Of a stretch of 64,000 nt of DNA, positions 45,348 through 53,040 are shown in pieces. The DNA comes from Streptosporangium roseum DSM 43021 (GTDB taxonomy: Bacteria; Actinomycetota; Actinomycetes; Streptosporangiales; Streptosporangiaceae): the NCBI RefSeq assembly GCF_000024865.1, contig NC_013595.1, positions 1,736,001 to 1,800,000 of the forward strand, written 5' to 3'. Under the pieces are notes generated by a model. The model searched no databases. It was not told the origin of the DNA and worked only from the letters and a program-made list of their open reading frames with translations. Position 1 is the first letter of the stretch. Each line of letters begins with the position of its first letter. The position numbers and the translations under genes are program-made.

Positions 45348-45896
45348 ATGATTCAGGCAGCTTCACTCCTGGCAGCGGAGGAGGGGGGCAACCCCCTCAT
45401 CCCACACACCTACGAGCTGGTCGTCGGCGTCTTCGCGTTCCTCGTCGTCCTCGTCGTCGTCGGTAAGATCCTCACCCCGCGCATCCAGAAGACCCTGGTC
45501 GAGCGGACCGAGGCCATCGAAGGCGGGATCCAGAAGGCACAGGACGCGCAGGCCGAGGCCCAGGCGCTGCTCAAGCAGTACAAGGAGCAGCTCGCCGAGG
45601 CTCGTCACGAGGCTTCGCGCCTGCGTGAAGAGGCTCGCGAGCAGGGTGCTCAGATCAAGGCCGAGCTCCGCGAGGAGGCGCAGGCCGAGGCCCGTCGTCT
45701 CGTCGAGGCCGCGCACACCCAGATCGAGGCCGACCGCCAGCAGGCGTTCGCCCAGCTCCGCTCCGAGATCGGCCGTCTGTCGACCGATCTGGCCAGCCGC
45801 ATCGTCGGTGAGTCCCTGGAGGACGAGGCGCGTCAGCGCCGCACCGTCGACCGGTTCCTTGAGGAGCTCGAGTCGAGCAGCGCGGCGGTCCGCTGA
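45348..45896 (+). CDS. atpF: F0F1 ATP synthase subunit b
   Basis: 182 residues. One N-terminal membrane helix (about 22-42, VVGVFAFLVVLVVVGKIL), then a long right-handed coiled coil (45-165) that holds the stator. Unlike the mycobacterial operon there is no b-delta fusion. Stop overlaps the atpH start by one base (TGATG). Confidence 0.95.
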   Translation: MIQAASLLAAEEGGNPLIPHTYELVVGVFAFLVVLVVVGKILTPRIQKTLVERTEAIEGGIQKAQDAQAEAQALLKQYKEQLAEARHEASRLREEAREQGAQIKAELREEAQAEARRLVEAAHTQIEADRQQAFAQLRSEIGRLSTDLASRIVGESLEDEARQRRTVDRFLEELESSSAAVR

Positions 45897-46708
45897 TGCT
45901 GAGAGGTCTGAGCAGGGCTTCGCTGGCCGAGGTCGAAGAGCGCTTCAACGCCGTGGCGGGAAGCGCGGACCTCGGCTCGCTGGCCGACGAGCTCTTCGCG
46001 GTCGCCGACCTGTTCGACCGTGAGCACGGGCTCCGCCGCAACCTGTCCGACCCCGCCCGCCCGGCGGCCCAGAAGGCGCAAGCCGTACGGGTCCTGCTGG
46101 AGGGCAAGGTCAGCGGTGCCGCACTGGAGACGGTCATCGCGGCCGTCTCCGCCAAGTGGGCGCGCTCGGGCGACCTGGCCGACGTGCTCGAACGTCTCGG
46201 CGTGATCGCCGCCGCGGCCGAGGCCGAGGCGGCGAGCAGGCTCGACGACGTCGAGGACGAGCTGTTCCGGTTCGGGCGCATCGTCGCCTCGGACCTGGAG
46301 CTGTACCGGACCCTGACCGCCCCCGGCGTCCCCGCGCAGGCCAAGCAGGAGCTGCTCGGCTCCCTGCTCGCCGGCAAGGTCGCCCCCACCACCCTCCGTC
46401 TGATCTCGCAGCTCGTGGTCCATCCGCGAGGACGTAGCCTGGACAGAGGACTGGAGGAGTTCGGCTACCTGGTCGCCGCCCAGCGACAGCGTCTCGTCGC
46501 GGTGGTGCGCAGCGCTGTCGAGCTCTCCGAGGAGCAGAAGCGGCGTCTCGCCACGTGGCTGCGCACCTCGTATGGCCGCGACGTTCATCTGAACGTCGAG
46601 GTGGATCCGCGAGTGCTCGGAGGGTTCTCGGTTCACATCGGGGACGACCTCATCGACACCACCATCGCGGGACGAATCGAAGAAGTCCGCCGCCGGTTGG
46701 CCGGCTAG
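45896..46708 (+). CDS. atpH: F0F1 ATP synthase subunit delta
   Basis: 270 residues, longer than the 180 typical of E. coli but normal for Streptomyces-type delta. Links the b stalk to the alpha3-beta3 head. C-terminal GGFSVHIGDDLIDTTIAGRI is the family signature. Coupled to atpF. Confidence 0.94.
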   Translation: MLRGLSRASLAEVEERFNAVAGSADLGSLADELFAVADLFDREHGLRRNLSDPARPAAQKAQAVRVLLEGKVSGAALETVIAAVSAKWARSGDLADVLERLGVIAAAAEAEAASRLDDVEDELFRFGRIVASDLELYRTLTAPGVPAQAKQELLGSLLAGKVAPTTLRLISQLVVHPRGRSLDRGLEEFGYLVAAQRQRLVAVVRSAVELSEEQKRRLATWLRTSYGRDVHLNVEVDPRVLGGFSVHIGDDLIDTTIAGRIEEVRRRLAG

Positions 46709-46731
46709 GCGAATAGGGAGACTGAAGAGAG

Positions 46732-48381
46732 ATGGCGGAGCTTACGATCCGGCCGGACGAGATCCGGGACGCGCTTGAGCGCTTCGTCCAGGCGTACGAG
46801 CCGGAAGGCGCCGCGCGCGAGGAGATCGGGACCGTCGTCGACTGCGGCGACGGTATCGCCCATGTCTCCGGCCTTCCCTCGGCGATGGCGAACGAGCTGC
46901 TTGAGTTCGAGGACGGCACGCGTGGCCTGGCACTGAACCTGGACGTCCGGGAGATCGGTGTCGTTGTTCTGGGCGACTTCAGCAAGATCGAAGAGGGCCA
47001 GTCGGTCCGCCGGACGGGCGAGGTCCTGTCCGTGCCGGTCGGCGACGCCTTCCTCGGCCGTGTGGTCGACCCGCTGGGCGTTCCGATGGACGGCAAGGGC
47101 GCCATCGAGTCCGAGGGCCTGCGCGCCCTTGAGCTCCAGGCCCCGTCCGTGGTCCAGCGCCAGCCGGTGAAGGAGCCGCTGCAGACCGGTCTCAAGGCGG
47201 TCGACGCCATGACGCCGATCGGCCGCGGCCAGCGCCAGCTGATCATCGGTGACCGTGGCACCGGCAAGACCGCCATCGCCGTGGACACCATCCTCAACCA
47301 GCGGGAGAACTGGCTCTCCGGCGACCCCGACAAGCAGGTCCGCTGCGTCTACGTCGCGGTCGGCCAGAAGGGTTCCACGATCGCCCAGGTCAAGGGCCGC
47401 CTTGAGGAGGCGGGCGCGATGGAGTACACCACCATCGTCGCCGCCCCGGCGTCCGACCCGGCCGGTTACAAGTACCTCGCCCCCTATACCGGTTCGGCCA
47501 TCGGCCAGCACTGGATGTACCAGGGCAAGCACGTCCTCATCGTCTTCGACGACCTGACCAAGCAGGCCGACGCCTACCGCGCCGTCTCGCTGCTGCTGCG
47601 CCGCCCGCCGGGCCGTGAGGCCTTCCCCGGCGACGTCTTCTACTTGCACTCCCGTCTCCTGGAGCGCTGTGCGAAGCTCTCCAAGGACATGGGCTCGGGC
47701 TCGATGACCGGTCTGCCGATCATCGAGACGAAGGGCAACGACGTCTCGGCGTTCATCCCGACCAACGTCATCTCCATCACCGACGGCCAGTGCTTCCTCG
47801 AGACCGACCTGTTCAACTCGGGTGTGCGTCCGGCCATCAACGTCGGTGTCTCCGTCTCCCGAGTCGGTGGCTCCGCGCAGGTCAAGGCCATGCGGAAGGT
47901 CGCCGGCACGCTGCGCCTGTCGCTGTCGCAGTTCCGTGACCTGGAGGCCTTCGCCTCCTTCGCCTCCGACCTGGACGCGGCCTCCCGTGCCCAGCTGGAG
48001 CGCGGCCAGCGCCTGGTCGAGCTGCTCAAGCAGGCCCAGTACAGCCCGCTCCCGGTCGAGAAGCAGGTCGTGTCGGTCTGGGCGGGCACCACCGGCGAGC
48101 TCGACGACGTCCCGGTCGAGGACATCCGCCGCTTCGAGGCGGACTTCCACGACTACATCTCGCGCGAGAACAAGGGCATCTTCGACAGCATCCGCGAGAC
48201 GAAGGACCTGGCGGACGACACGGTCACCGCTCTCAAGGACGCCATCACCGAGTTCAAGAAGTCCTTCGAGACCTCTTCGGGCGAGCTGCTGGTCAACGAG
48301 GAGCCGGTCGCGGCGCTCGCCGCCGGCGAGGTCGGCCAGGAGAAGATCACCAAGCACGTCCGTACGGCTGAGAAGAAGTAG
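46732..48381 (+). CDS. atpA: F0F1 ATP synthase subunit alpha
   Basis: 549 residues. Non-catalytic nucleotide-binding subunit. P-loop GDRGTGKTAIA, then SAQVKAMRKVAGTLRLSLSQ. The C-terminal tail (about 515-549) exceeds the E. coli length, as in other actinobacteria where it limits ATP hydrolysis. GGGAGACTGAAGAGAG precedes the ATG. Confidence 0.97.
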   Translation: MAELTIRPDEIRDALERFVQAYEPEGAAREEIGTVVDCGDGIAHVSGLPSAMANELLEFEDGTRGLALNLDVREIGVVVLGDFSKIEEGQSVRRTGEVLSVPVGDAFLGRVVDPLGVPMDGKGAIESEGLRALELQAPSVVQRQPVKEPLQTGLKAVDAMTPIGRGQRQLIIGDRGTGKTAIAVDTILNQRENWLSGDPDKQVRCVYVAVGQKGSTIAQVKGRLEEAGAMEYTTIVAAPASDPAGYKYLAPYTGSAIGQHWMYQGKHVLIVFDDLTKQADAYRAVSLLLRRPPGREAFPGDVFYLHSRLLERCAKLSKDMGSGSMTGLPIIETKGNDVSAFIPTNVISITDGQCFLETDLFNSGVRPAINVGVSVSRVGGSAQVKAMRKVAGTLRLSLSQFRDLEAFASFASDLDAASRAQLERGQRLVELLKQAQYSPLPVEKQVVSVWAGTTGELDDVPVEDIRRFEADFHDYISRENKGIFDSIRETKDLADDTVTALKDAITEFKKSFETSSGELLVNEEPVAALAAGEVGQEKITKHVRTAEKK

Positions 48382-48384
48382 CCG

Positions 48385-49284
48385 ATGGGTGCCCAGCTAA
48401 GACTGCTGCGGCGGCGGATCAAGTCGGTCAAGTCCACGGCGAAGATCACGCGCGCCCAGGAGCTCATCGCTTCGTCGCGCATCGTGAAGGCGCAGCAGCG
48501 GATGCAGGCGGCCGTGCCGTACGAGCGCGAGATCACTCGCGCCGTCACGGGCGTCGTCAGCAACACCAGCAGCGTCGACCACCCGCTGACCGTGGCCAAG
48601 GAGCAGCCCACCAAGGCGGCCGTGCTCATCGTCACCAGCGACCGCGGGTTCTGCGGCGGCTTCAACGCGAACATCCTGCGTGAGGCCGAGGCCCTCGGCT
48701 CCCTGCTCAAGGGCAAGGGCATCGAGCCCGTCCCCTTCGTGGTGGGCCGCAAGGGCATCACCTGGCACACGTTCCGTGGCCGTGAGATGGGCGGGCAGTG
48801 GGACGGGTTCTCCGACAGCCCCTCCTACTCCAACGCCAAGGAGATCGCGGACACGCTGATCCAGACGTTCTCGGCCGAGGACGGCGTGGATGAGATCCAC
48901 ATCGTCTCCACCGAGTTCGTGTCCATGCTCACGCAAGAGGTCACGGTAAAGCGCATCCTGCCGCTGGAGGTCGAGGAGACCTCCGAGAAGCCGGACACGC
49001 CGCTGCCGTACTTCGAGTTCGAGCCCAGCGCCGGCGCCGTGCTCGACTCACTGCTGCCGCGCTATGTGGAGTCGCGCATCTTCAGCGCGCTGCTCCAGTC
49101 GGCGGCCTCGGAGCACGCTTCGCGCCGCCGGGCCATGAAGTCGGCGACCGACAACGCCAACGAGCTGATCCGCGTGTTCACCATGCAGATGAACCAGGCT
49201 CGCCAGGCCGAGATCACCCAGGAAATCAGCGAGATCGTCGGTGGCGCGAACGCGCTGGCTGACGCCGCAGCGGGGAAAGAGTGA
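48385..49284 (+). CDS. atpG: F0F1 ATP synthase subunit gamma
   Basis: 299 residues, central rotating shaft. RLLRRRIKSVKSTAKITRAQ at the N-terminus and AMKSATDNANELI at the C-terminus are the paired helices of the shaft; SDRGFCGGFNANI is conserved. Starts 3 bp after atpA. Confidence 0.96.
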   Translation: MGAQLRLLRRRIKSVKSTAKITRAQELIASSRIVKAQQRMQAAVPYEREITRAVTGVVSNTSSVDHPLTVAKEQPTKAAVLIVTSDRGFCGGFNANILREAEALGSLLKGKGIEPVPFVVGRKGITWHTFRGREMGGQWDGFSDSPSYSNAKEIADTLIQTFSAEDGVDEIHIVSTEFVSMLTQEVTVKRILPLEVEETSEKPDTPLPYFEFEPSAGAVLDSLLPRYVESRIFSALLQSAASEHASRRRAMKSATDNANELIRVFTMQMNQARQAEITQEISEIVGGANALADAAAGKE

Positions 49285-49285
49285 A

Positions 49286-50713
49286 ATGACTGCACAGACT
49301 GTTGAGACCGGCGTGGGCCGCGTCGCGCGGGTCACCGGTCCCGTCGTCGACGTGGAGTTCCCCGTCGAGGCGATGCCCGATATCTACAACGCGCTGACGG
49401 TCGACGTCACCCTCGGCGAGGAGACCAAGACCCTGACCCTGGAGGTCGCCCAGCACCTGGGTGACAACCTGGTCCGCGCCATCTCCATGCAGCCCACCGA
49501 CGGCCTGACCCGCGGTGCGGCGGTGACCGACAGCGGCGCCGCCATCTCCGTCCCGGTCGGCGACGTCGTCAAGGGGCACGTGTGGAGCACCCTCGGCGAG
49601 TCGCTGGACGTGCCGACCGCGTCGCTCAAGATCGAGGAGCGCTGGGGCATCCACCGCCCGTCGCCCGCCTTCGACACCCTTGAGTCGCGCACCGAGATGC
49701 TGCCCACCGGCATCAAGGTCATCGACCTGCTCACCCCGTACGTCAAGGGTGGAAAGATCGGTCTGTTCGGTGGCGCCGGCGTCGGCAAGACCGTTCTGAT
49801 CCAGGAGATGATCCGCCGGGTCGCGCTGAAGTTCTCGGGCACCTCGGTGTTCGCGGGCGTCGGCGAGCGCACCCGTGAGGGCAACGACCTCTGGCTGGAG
49901 ATGGACGAGGCCGGCGTCCTCAAGGACACCGCGCTCGTCTTCGGCCAGATGGACGAGCCGCCGGGCACGCGTCTGCGCGTCGCGCTCTCCGCCCTCACCA
50001 TGGCGGAGTACTTCCGTGACGTGCAGAAGCAGGACGTGCTTCTGTTCATCGACAACATCTTCCGGTTCACCCAGGCCGGTTCCGAGGTCTCCACCCTGCT
50101 CGGCCGCATGCCGTCCGCGGTGGGTTACCAGCCGACCCTGGCCGACGAGATGGGTGTCCTCCAGGAGCGCATCACCTCGACCCGTGGTCACTCGATCACC
50201 TCGATGCAGGCGATCTACGTCCCCGCGGACGACATCACCGACCCGGCCCCGCACAACGCGTTCGCGCACCTCGACGCGCAGACCGTTCTGTCCCGGCCGA
50301 TCTCGGAGAAGGGCATCTACCCCGCGGTGGACCCGCTCGACTCCACCTCGCGGATCCTCGACCCGCTCATCCTGGGCGAGGAGCACTACCGTGTCGCCCA
50401 GGAGACCAAGCGGATCCTGCAGAAGTACAAGGAACTGCAGGACATCATCGCGATCCTCGGTATCGACGAGCTGTCCGAAGAGGACAAGGTCACCGTCCAG
50501 CGGGCCCGCCGTATCGAGCGCTTCCTCTCCCACCCGATGTACGCCGCCGAGGCGTTCACCGGCCAGCCGGGCGAGTTCGTGCCGCTGGACGAGACGATCG
50601 CCTCGTTCAAGGGTCTGTGCGCCGGCGAGTACGACCACCTGCCCGAGCAGGCGTTCTTCATGGTCGGTGGCATCGAGCAGGCCATCGCCAAGGCCAAGGG
50701 CCTCGCCCGCTAG
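49286..50713 (+). CDS. atpD: F0F1 ATP synthase subunit beta
   Basis: 475 residues, catalytic subunit. P-loop GGAGVGKTVLIQ, catalytic Glu in GVGERTREGNDL, and LLFIDNIFRFTQAGSEVS. ATG 49286 (MTAQTVETGVGRVARV) lies one base past the atpG stop; a GTG frame from 49241 overlaps atpG and is not used. Confidence 0.97.
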   Translation: MTAQTVETGVGRVARVTGPVVDVEFPVEAMPDIYNALTVDVTLGEETKTLTLEVAQHLGDNLVRAISMQPTDGLTRGAAVTDSGAAISVPVGDVVKGHVWSTLGESLDVPTASLKIEERWGIHRPSPAFDTLESRTEMLPTGIKVIDLLTPYVKGGKIGLFGGAGVGKTVLIQEMIRRVALKFSGTSVFAGVGERTREGNDLWLEMDEAGVLKDTALVFGQMDEPPGTRLRVALSALTMAEYFRDVQKQDVLLFIDNIFRFTQAGSEVSTLLGRMPSAVGYQPTLADEMGVLQERITSTRGHSITSMQAIYVPADDITDPAPHNAFAHLDAQTVLSRPISEKGIYPAVDPLDSTSRILDPLILGEEHYRVAQETKRILQKYKELQDIIAILGIDELSEEDKVTVQRARRIERFLSHPMYAAEAFTGQPGEFVPLDETIASFKGLCAGEYDHLPEQAFFMVGGIEQAIAKAKGLAR

Positions 50714-50721
50714 TCGCCTTC

Positions 50722-50753
50722 GGCACCGGTACGGCGTGAGCCGTACCGGTGCC
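50722..50753 (+). promoter_or_regulatory. strong hairpin between atpD and atpC
   Basis: Perfect 14-bp stem (50722-50735 with 50740-50753) and a GTGA loop, 8 bp after atpD and 25 bp before atpC, inside the operon. It has no T run. It may act as an attenuator that lowers epsilon output or as a 3' stabiliser of atpD mRNA. Confidence 0.7.
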
Positions 50754-50778
50754 TGGTTCGAAAGGAACTGGAGAGAAC

Positions 50779-51186
50779 GTGGCGAAGCTGCGAGTAGGCG
50801 TTGTCTCGCCGGAGCGTGAGATCTGGTCCGGCGAGGCCGACATGGTGATTGCCAAGACCATCGACGGCGAGATCGGTATCATGCCTAAGCATGCGCCCGT
50901 GCTCGGTGTTCTCGTCGAGGGCGGCGTGCTGACGGTCAAGCGTGGAGGTGGCGAGAGCGACCTCATCGCCGCGGTCCACGGAGGGTTCCTCTCGGTGGCC
51001 GACGACGAGGTGTCGATCCTGGCCGAAATGGCCGAGCTCGGCTCCGAGGTCGACGTCGCCGCGGCGAAGGACGCGCTTCAGCGTGCGCAGGCCTCGATCG
51101 AGGCCAACCAGGAGGACGCGGACGCCGCTGTCGCGGCCAAGCGTGCCAGGGCCCGGTTGCGCGCGGCCGGCGAGGAAGTCGGATAA
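50779..51186 (+). CDS. atpC: F0F1 ATP synthase subunit epsilon
   Basis: 135 residues. Beta sandwich with GEIGIMPKHAPVLGVL and a C-terminal helical pair (AAKDALQRAQASIEANQ). Couples rotor and c ring and can inhibit hydrolysis. GTG 50779 after GGAGAGAAC; the upstream in-frame ATG 50749 lies inside the hairpin and is not used. Confidence 0.95.
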   Translation: MAKLRVGVVSPEREIWSGEADMVIAKTIDGEIGIMPKHAPVLGVLVEGGVLTVKRGGGESDLIAAVHGGFLSVADDEVSILAEMAELGSEVDVAAAKDALQRAQASIEANQEDADAAVAAKRARARLRAAGEEVG

Positions 51187-51228
51187 ATTCTGCTTCTGAG
51201 CGGTACGGCTTTTTTGGGGGCGGCAGGC

Positions 51229-51639
51229 ATGGTGCTGGACGTACTCATCGTGGTGGCGCTTCTCGTCGCCCTCCTTGCCTCCCGCGTGCTGATCCTGACC
51301 CGCTCCCGGGGCTCGGTGCTGTGTTGCCTGCGCCCGATGCCGGGGGAGCGGGGCTGGCGTGTGGGGGTAGCCCGCTACGCCGACGGCCAGCTCAACTGGA
51401 TCCCACTCATAGGTCTGCTTCCAAGGCCGCGCCACGTGATCGTGAGGCGCGGCCTTGTGGTTTCCGGGCGCCGCAAGCTCGGGTCCGGTGAGTTCTACGG
51501 GTTCATCGAGGGCATGACGGCACTGGAGTGCCGGAACGGGCAGAGCGCTTTCGAGCTCGCCATGGGATACCGCGCCCTCACGGGGTTCGTCGCCTGGCTG
51601 GAGTCCGCCCCGCCCGGCGCCTACCTCGACGTCTCCTGA
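51229..51639 (+). CDS. DUF2550 membrane-anchored protein
   Basis: 136 residues. One N-terminal membrane helix (2-24, LDVLIVVALLVALLASRV), then a compact cytoplasmic domain with RGWRVGVARYADGQLNW and YRALTGFVAWLESAPP. The family regularly follows atpC in actinobacteria (the gene after atpC in M. tuberculosis); function unknown. ATG 51229 is preferred over TTG 51214. Confidence 0.82.
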   Translation: MVLDVLIVVALLVALLASRVLILTRSRGSVLCCLRPMPGERGWRVGVARYADGQLNWIPLIGLLPRPRHVIVRRGLVVSGRRKLGSGEFYGFIEGMTALECRNGQSAFELAMGYRALTGFVAWLESAPPGAYLDVS

Positions 51640-51772
51640 CCTTCCCCGGACGCCCGTTCCGCGCGGCCGGCGGACCGCCCGGCCGGACGCCGCCGCCCGG
51701 TGAGCTCCGCCCTGGCCGGGAACACCCACGCGGGCCCGTCGGTGAAGACGGGGTACCGCGGGGCCCGTCGAG

Positions 51773-51797
51773 CCGCCGGGCCCCGCACGCCCGGCGG
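51773..51797. terminator. hairpin between DUF2550 and flavoprotein genes
   Basis: CCGCCGGG pairs with CCCGGCGG (8 bp, 9-nt loop) right after the flavoprotein stop; a smaller CCCGTC/GACGGG hairpin at 51735-51752 lies beside it. Convergent genes on both sides. Confidence 0.55.
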
Positions 51798-51798
51798 G

Positions 51799-52347
51799 TC
51801 ACTTCAGGGAGCGGCGGACGTCGTCCAGCTCCTCGCGGAGGTCGTCCCAGGGGAACACGCCGGACTCCGGGGCGACGGAGTCCGGAGCGGGAAGCCGGTC
51901 GAGATCGAGGATGACCCTCACCCCCCACTCCCGCAGAGCGGCGACGCTGCCGGCGAAAGCGGGGTGGCGCGCCAGGGCCGCGTTCGGCCAGGGGACGGAC
52001 ACGATAGGCAGCCCGAGGCCGAGGGCCTCGTTGAGCAGGCCGAGGGCCAAGGTGTCGCTGATGCCCGCCGCCCACTTGTTGGTCGTGTTGAACGTCGCGG
52101 GGACGACCGCCATGGCGTCGGCGGGCGGCAGGACGTCGGGCTCCTCCGGCCGCTTGTAGTCGCTCCTGACCGGGTGGCCGGTAAGTTCGGCGAGCCGGGC
52201 GGCGTCGATGAACTTCGTCCCCGACGGCGTCGTGACCACGCACACCGTCCAGCCTCCGGCCTGTGCGTGCGTCACGAAGCCGGCCAGCTCGCCCGCGGGA
52301 CGACCGCCGCACGCGATCACGTACAGCACCGGTTTTCCGTCGAGCAT
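51799..52347 (-). CDS. flavoprotein, DFP/phosphopantothenoylcysteine-decarboxylase fold
   Basis: 182 residues. LYVIACGGRPAGELAGF at the N-terminus and VVPATFNTTNKWAAGISDTL (FMN-binding region, with conserved Asn and Thr) identify the HFCD flavoprotein fold. Such proteins decarboxylate cysteine-type substrates or bind FMN. The catalytic His of PPC decarboxylases is not evident, so the reaction is open. 36 bp downstream of the PduO gene on the same strand, probably co-transcribed. Confidence 0.75.
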   Translation of the reverse strand: MLDGKPVLYVIACGGRPAGELAGFVTHAQAGGWTVCVVTTPSGTKFIDAARLAELTGHPVRSDYKRPEEPDVLPPADAMAVVPATFNTTNKWAAGISDTLALGLLNEALGLGLPIVSVPWPNAALARHPAFAGSVAALREWGVRVILDLDRLPAPDSVAPESGVFPWDDLREELDDVRRSLK

Positions 52348-52383
52348 GTGAGGCCTCGCGTCTGTGTGGGGGAGTCTCCCGGG

Positions 52384-52974
52384 CTAGCGGGTGCCGCCGG
52401 GCTTCCAGAGGATCTCGTCGCCGTGGGCGGCGACCCGGCAGAGGATGAACATCAGGTCGCTCAGCCGGTTGAGGTACTTCGCGGTCAGCGGGTTGACGTC
52501 GTCGTGCGCCTCCAGGGCCGACCAGGTGGTCCGTTCGGCCCGCCGGGTCACCGTCCTGGCCACGTGGAGCTGGGCGACGGCCGGGGTGCCGCCCGGCAGG
52601 ATGAAGCTGCGCAGCGGCTTGAGCCGCCCGTTGAACTCGTCGCACCGCGCCTCCAGCCACTCGATGTAGGAGGGCTCGACGCGCAGCGGCGGGAACTCGG
52701 GGGCCTCCACCACCGGGGTGCACAGGTCGGCGCCCACGTCGAACAGCTCGTTCTGGATCCGGACGAGGACCGCGGAGATGTCCTCGTCGAGGGAGCCCAT
52801 GGCCAGGGCCACGCCGATCGCTGCGTTGGCCTCCTCCACGTCCGCGTACGCGGCCAGGCGGGGGTCGGACTTGCGGGTGCGGCTCATGTCGCCGAGCGCG
52901 GTCGTGCCGTCGTCACCGGTCCGCGTGTAGATCTTGGAGAGCACCACCGGCTCGTCCCTGTCAGCTCTCGTCAT
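52384..52974 (-). CDS. corrinoid adenosyltransferase, PduO type
   Basis: 196 residues. KIYTRTGDDGTTAL at the N-terminus binds ATP; NRLSDLMFILCRVA near the C-terminus is the second signature. Transfers the adenosyl group from ATP to cob(I)alamin to make coenzyme B12. The same family lies just past the atp operon in M. tuberculosis. Start ATG 52974, with a TACGCT box 7 nt upstream and no ribosome binding site, so probably leaderless. Confidence 0.9.
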   Translation of the reverse strand: MTRADRDEPVVLSKIYTRTGDDGTTALGDMSRTRKSDPRLAAYADVEEANAAIGVALAMGSLDEDISAVLVRIQNELFDVGADLCTPVVEAPEFPPLRVEPSYIEWLEARCDEFNGRLKPLRSFILPGGTPAVAQLHVARTVTRRAERTTWSALEAHDDVNPLTAKYLNRLSDLMFILCRVAAHGDEILWKPGGTR

Positions 52975-52981
52975 GTGGCCC

Positions 52982-52987
52982 AGCGTA
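52982..52987 (-). promoter_or_regulatory. -10 box TACGCT, candidate leaderless promoter of the PduO gene
   Basis: On the minus strand TACGCT ends 7 nt before ATG 52974. The 66-bp divergent gap is AT-rich and shared with the tricorn gene. Confidence 0.35.
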
Positions 52988-53028
52988 TCGGTCAGTAAAA
53001 TTATTAAGATTGCCCCGATAGCGGACAA

Positions 53029-53034
53029 TATGAT
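53029..53034 (+). promoter_or_regulatory. -10 box TATGAT, candidate leaderless promoter of the tricorn gene
   Basis: TATGAT ends 6 nt before ATG 53041, and no ribosome binding site is present. Confidence 0.45.
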
Positions 53035-53040
53035 TTACCG

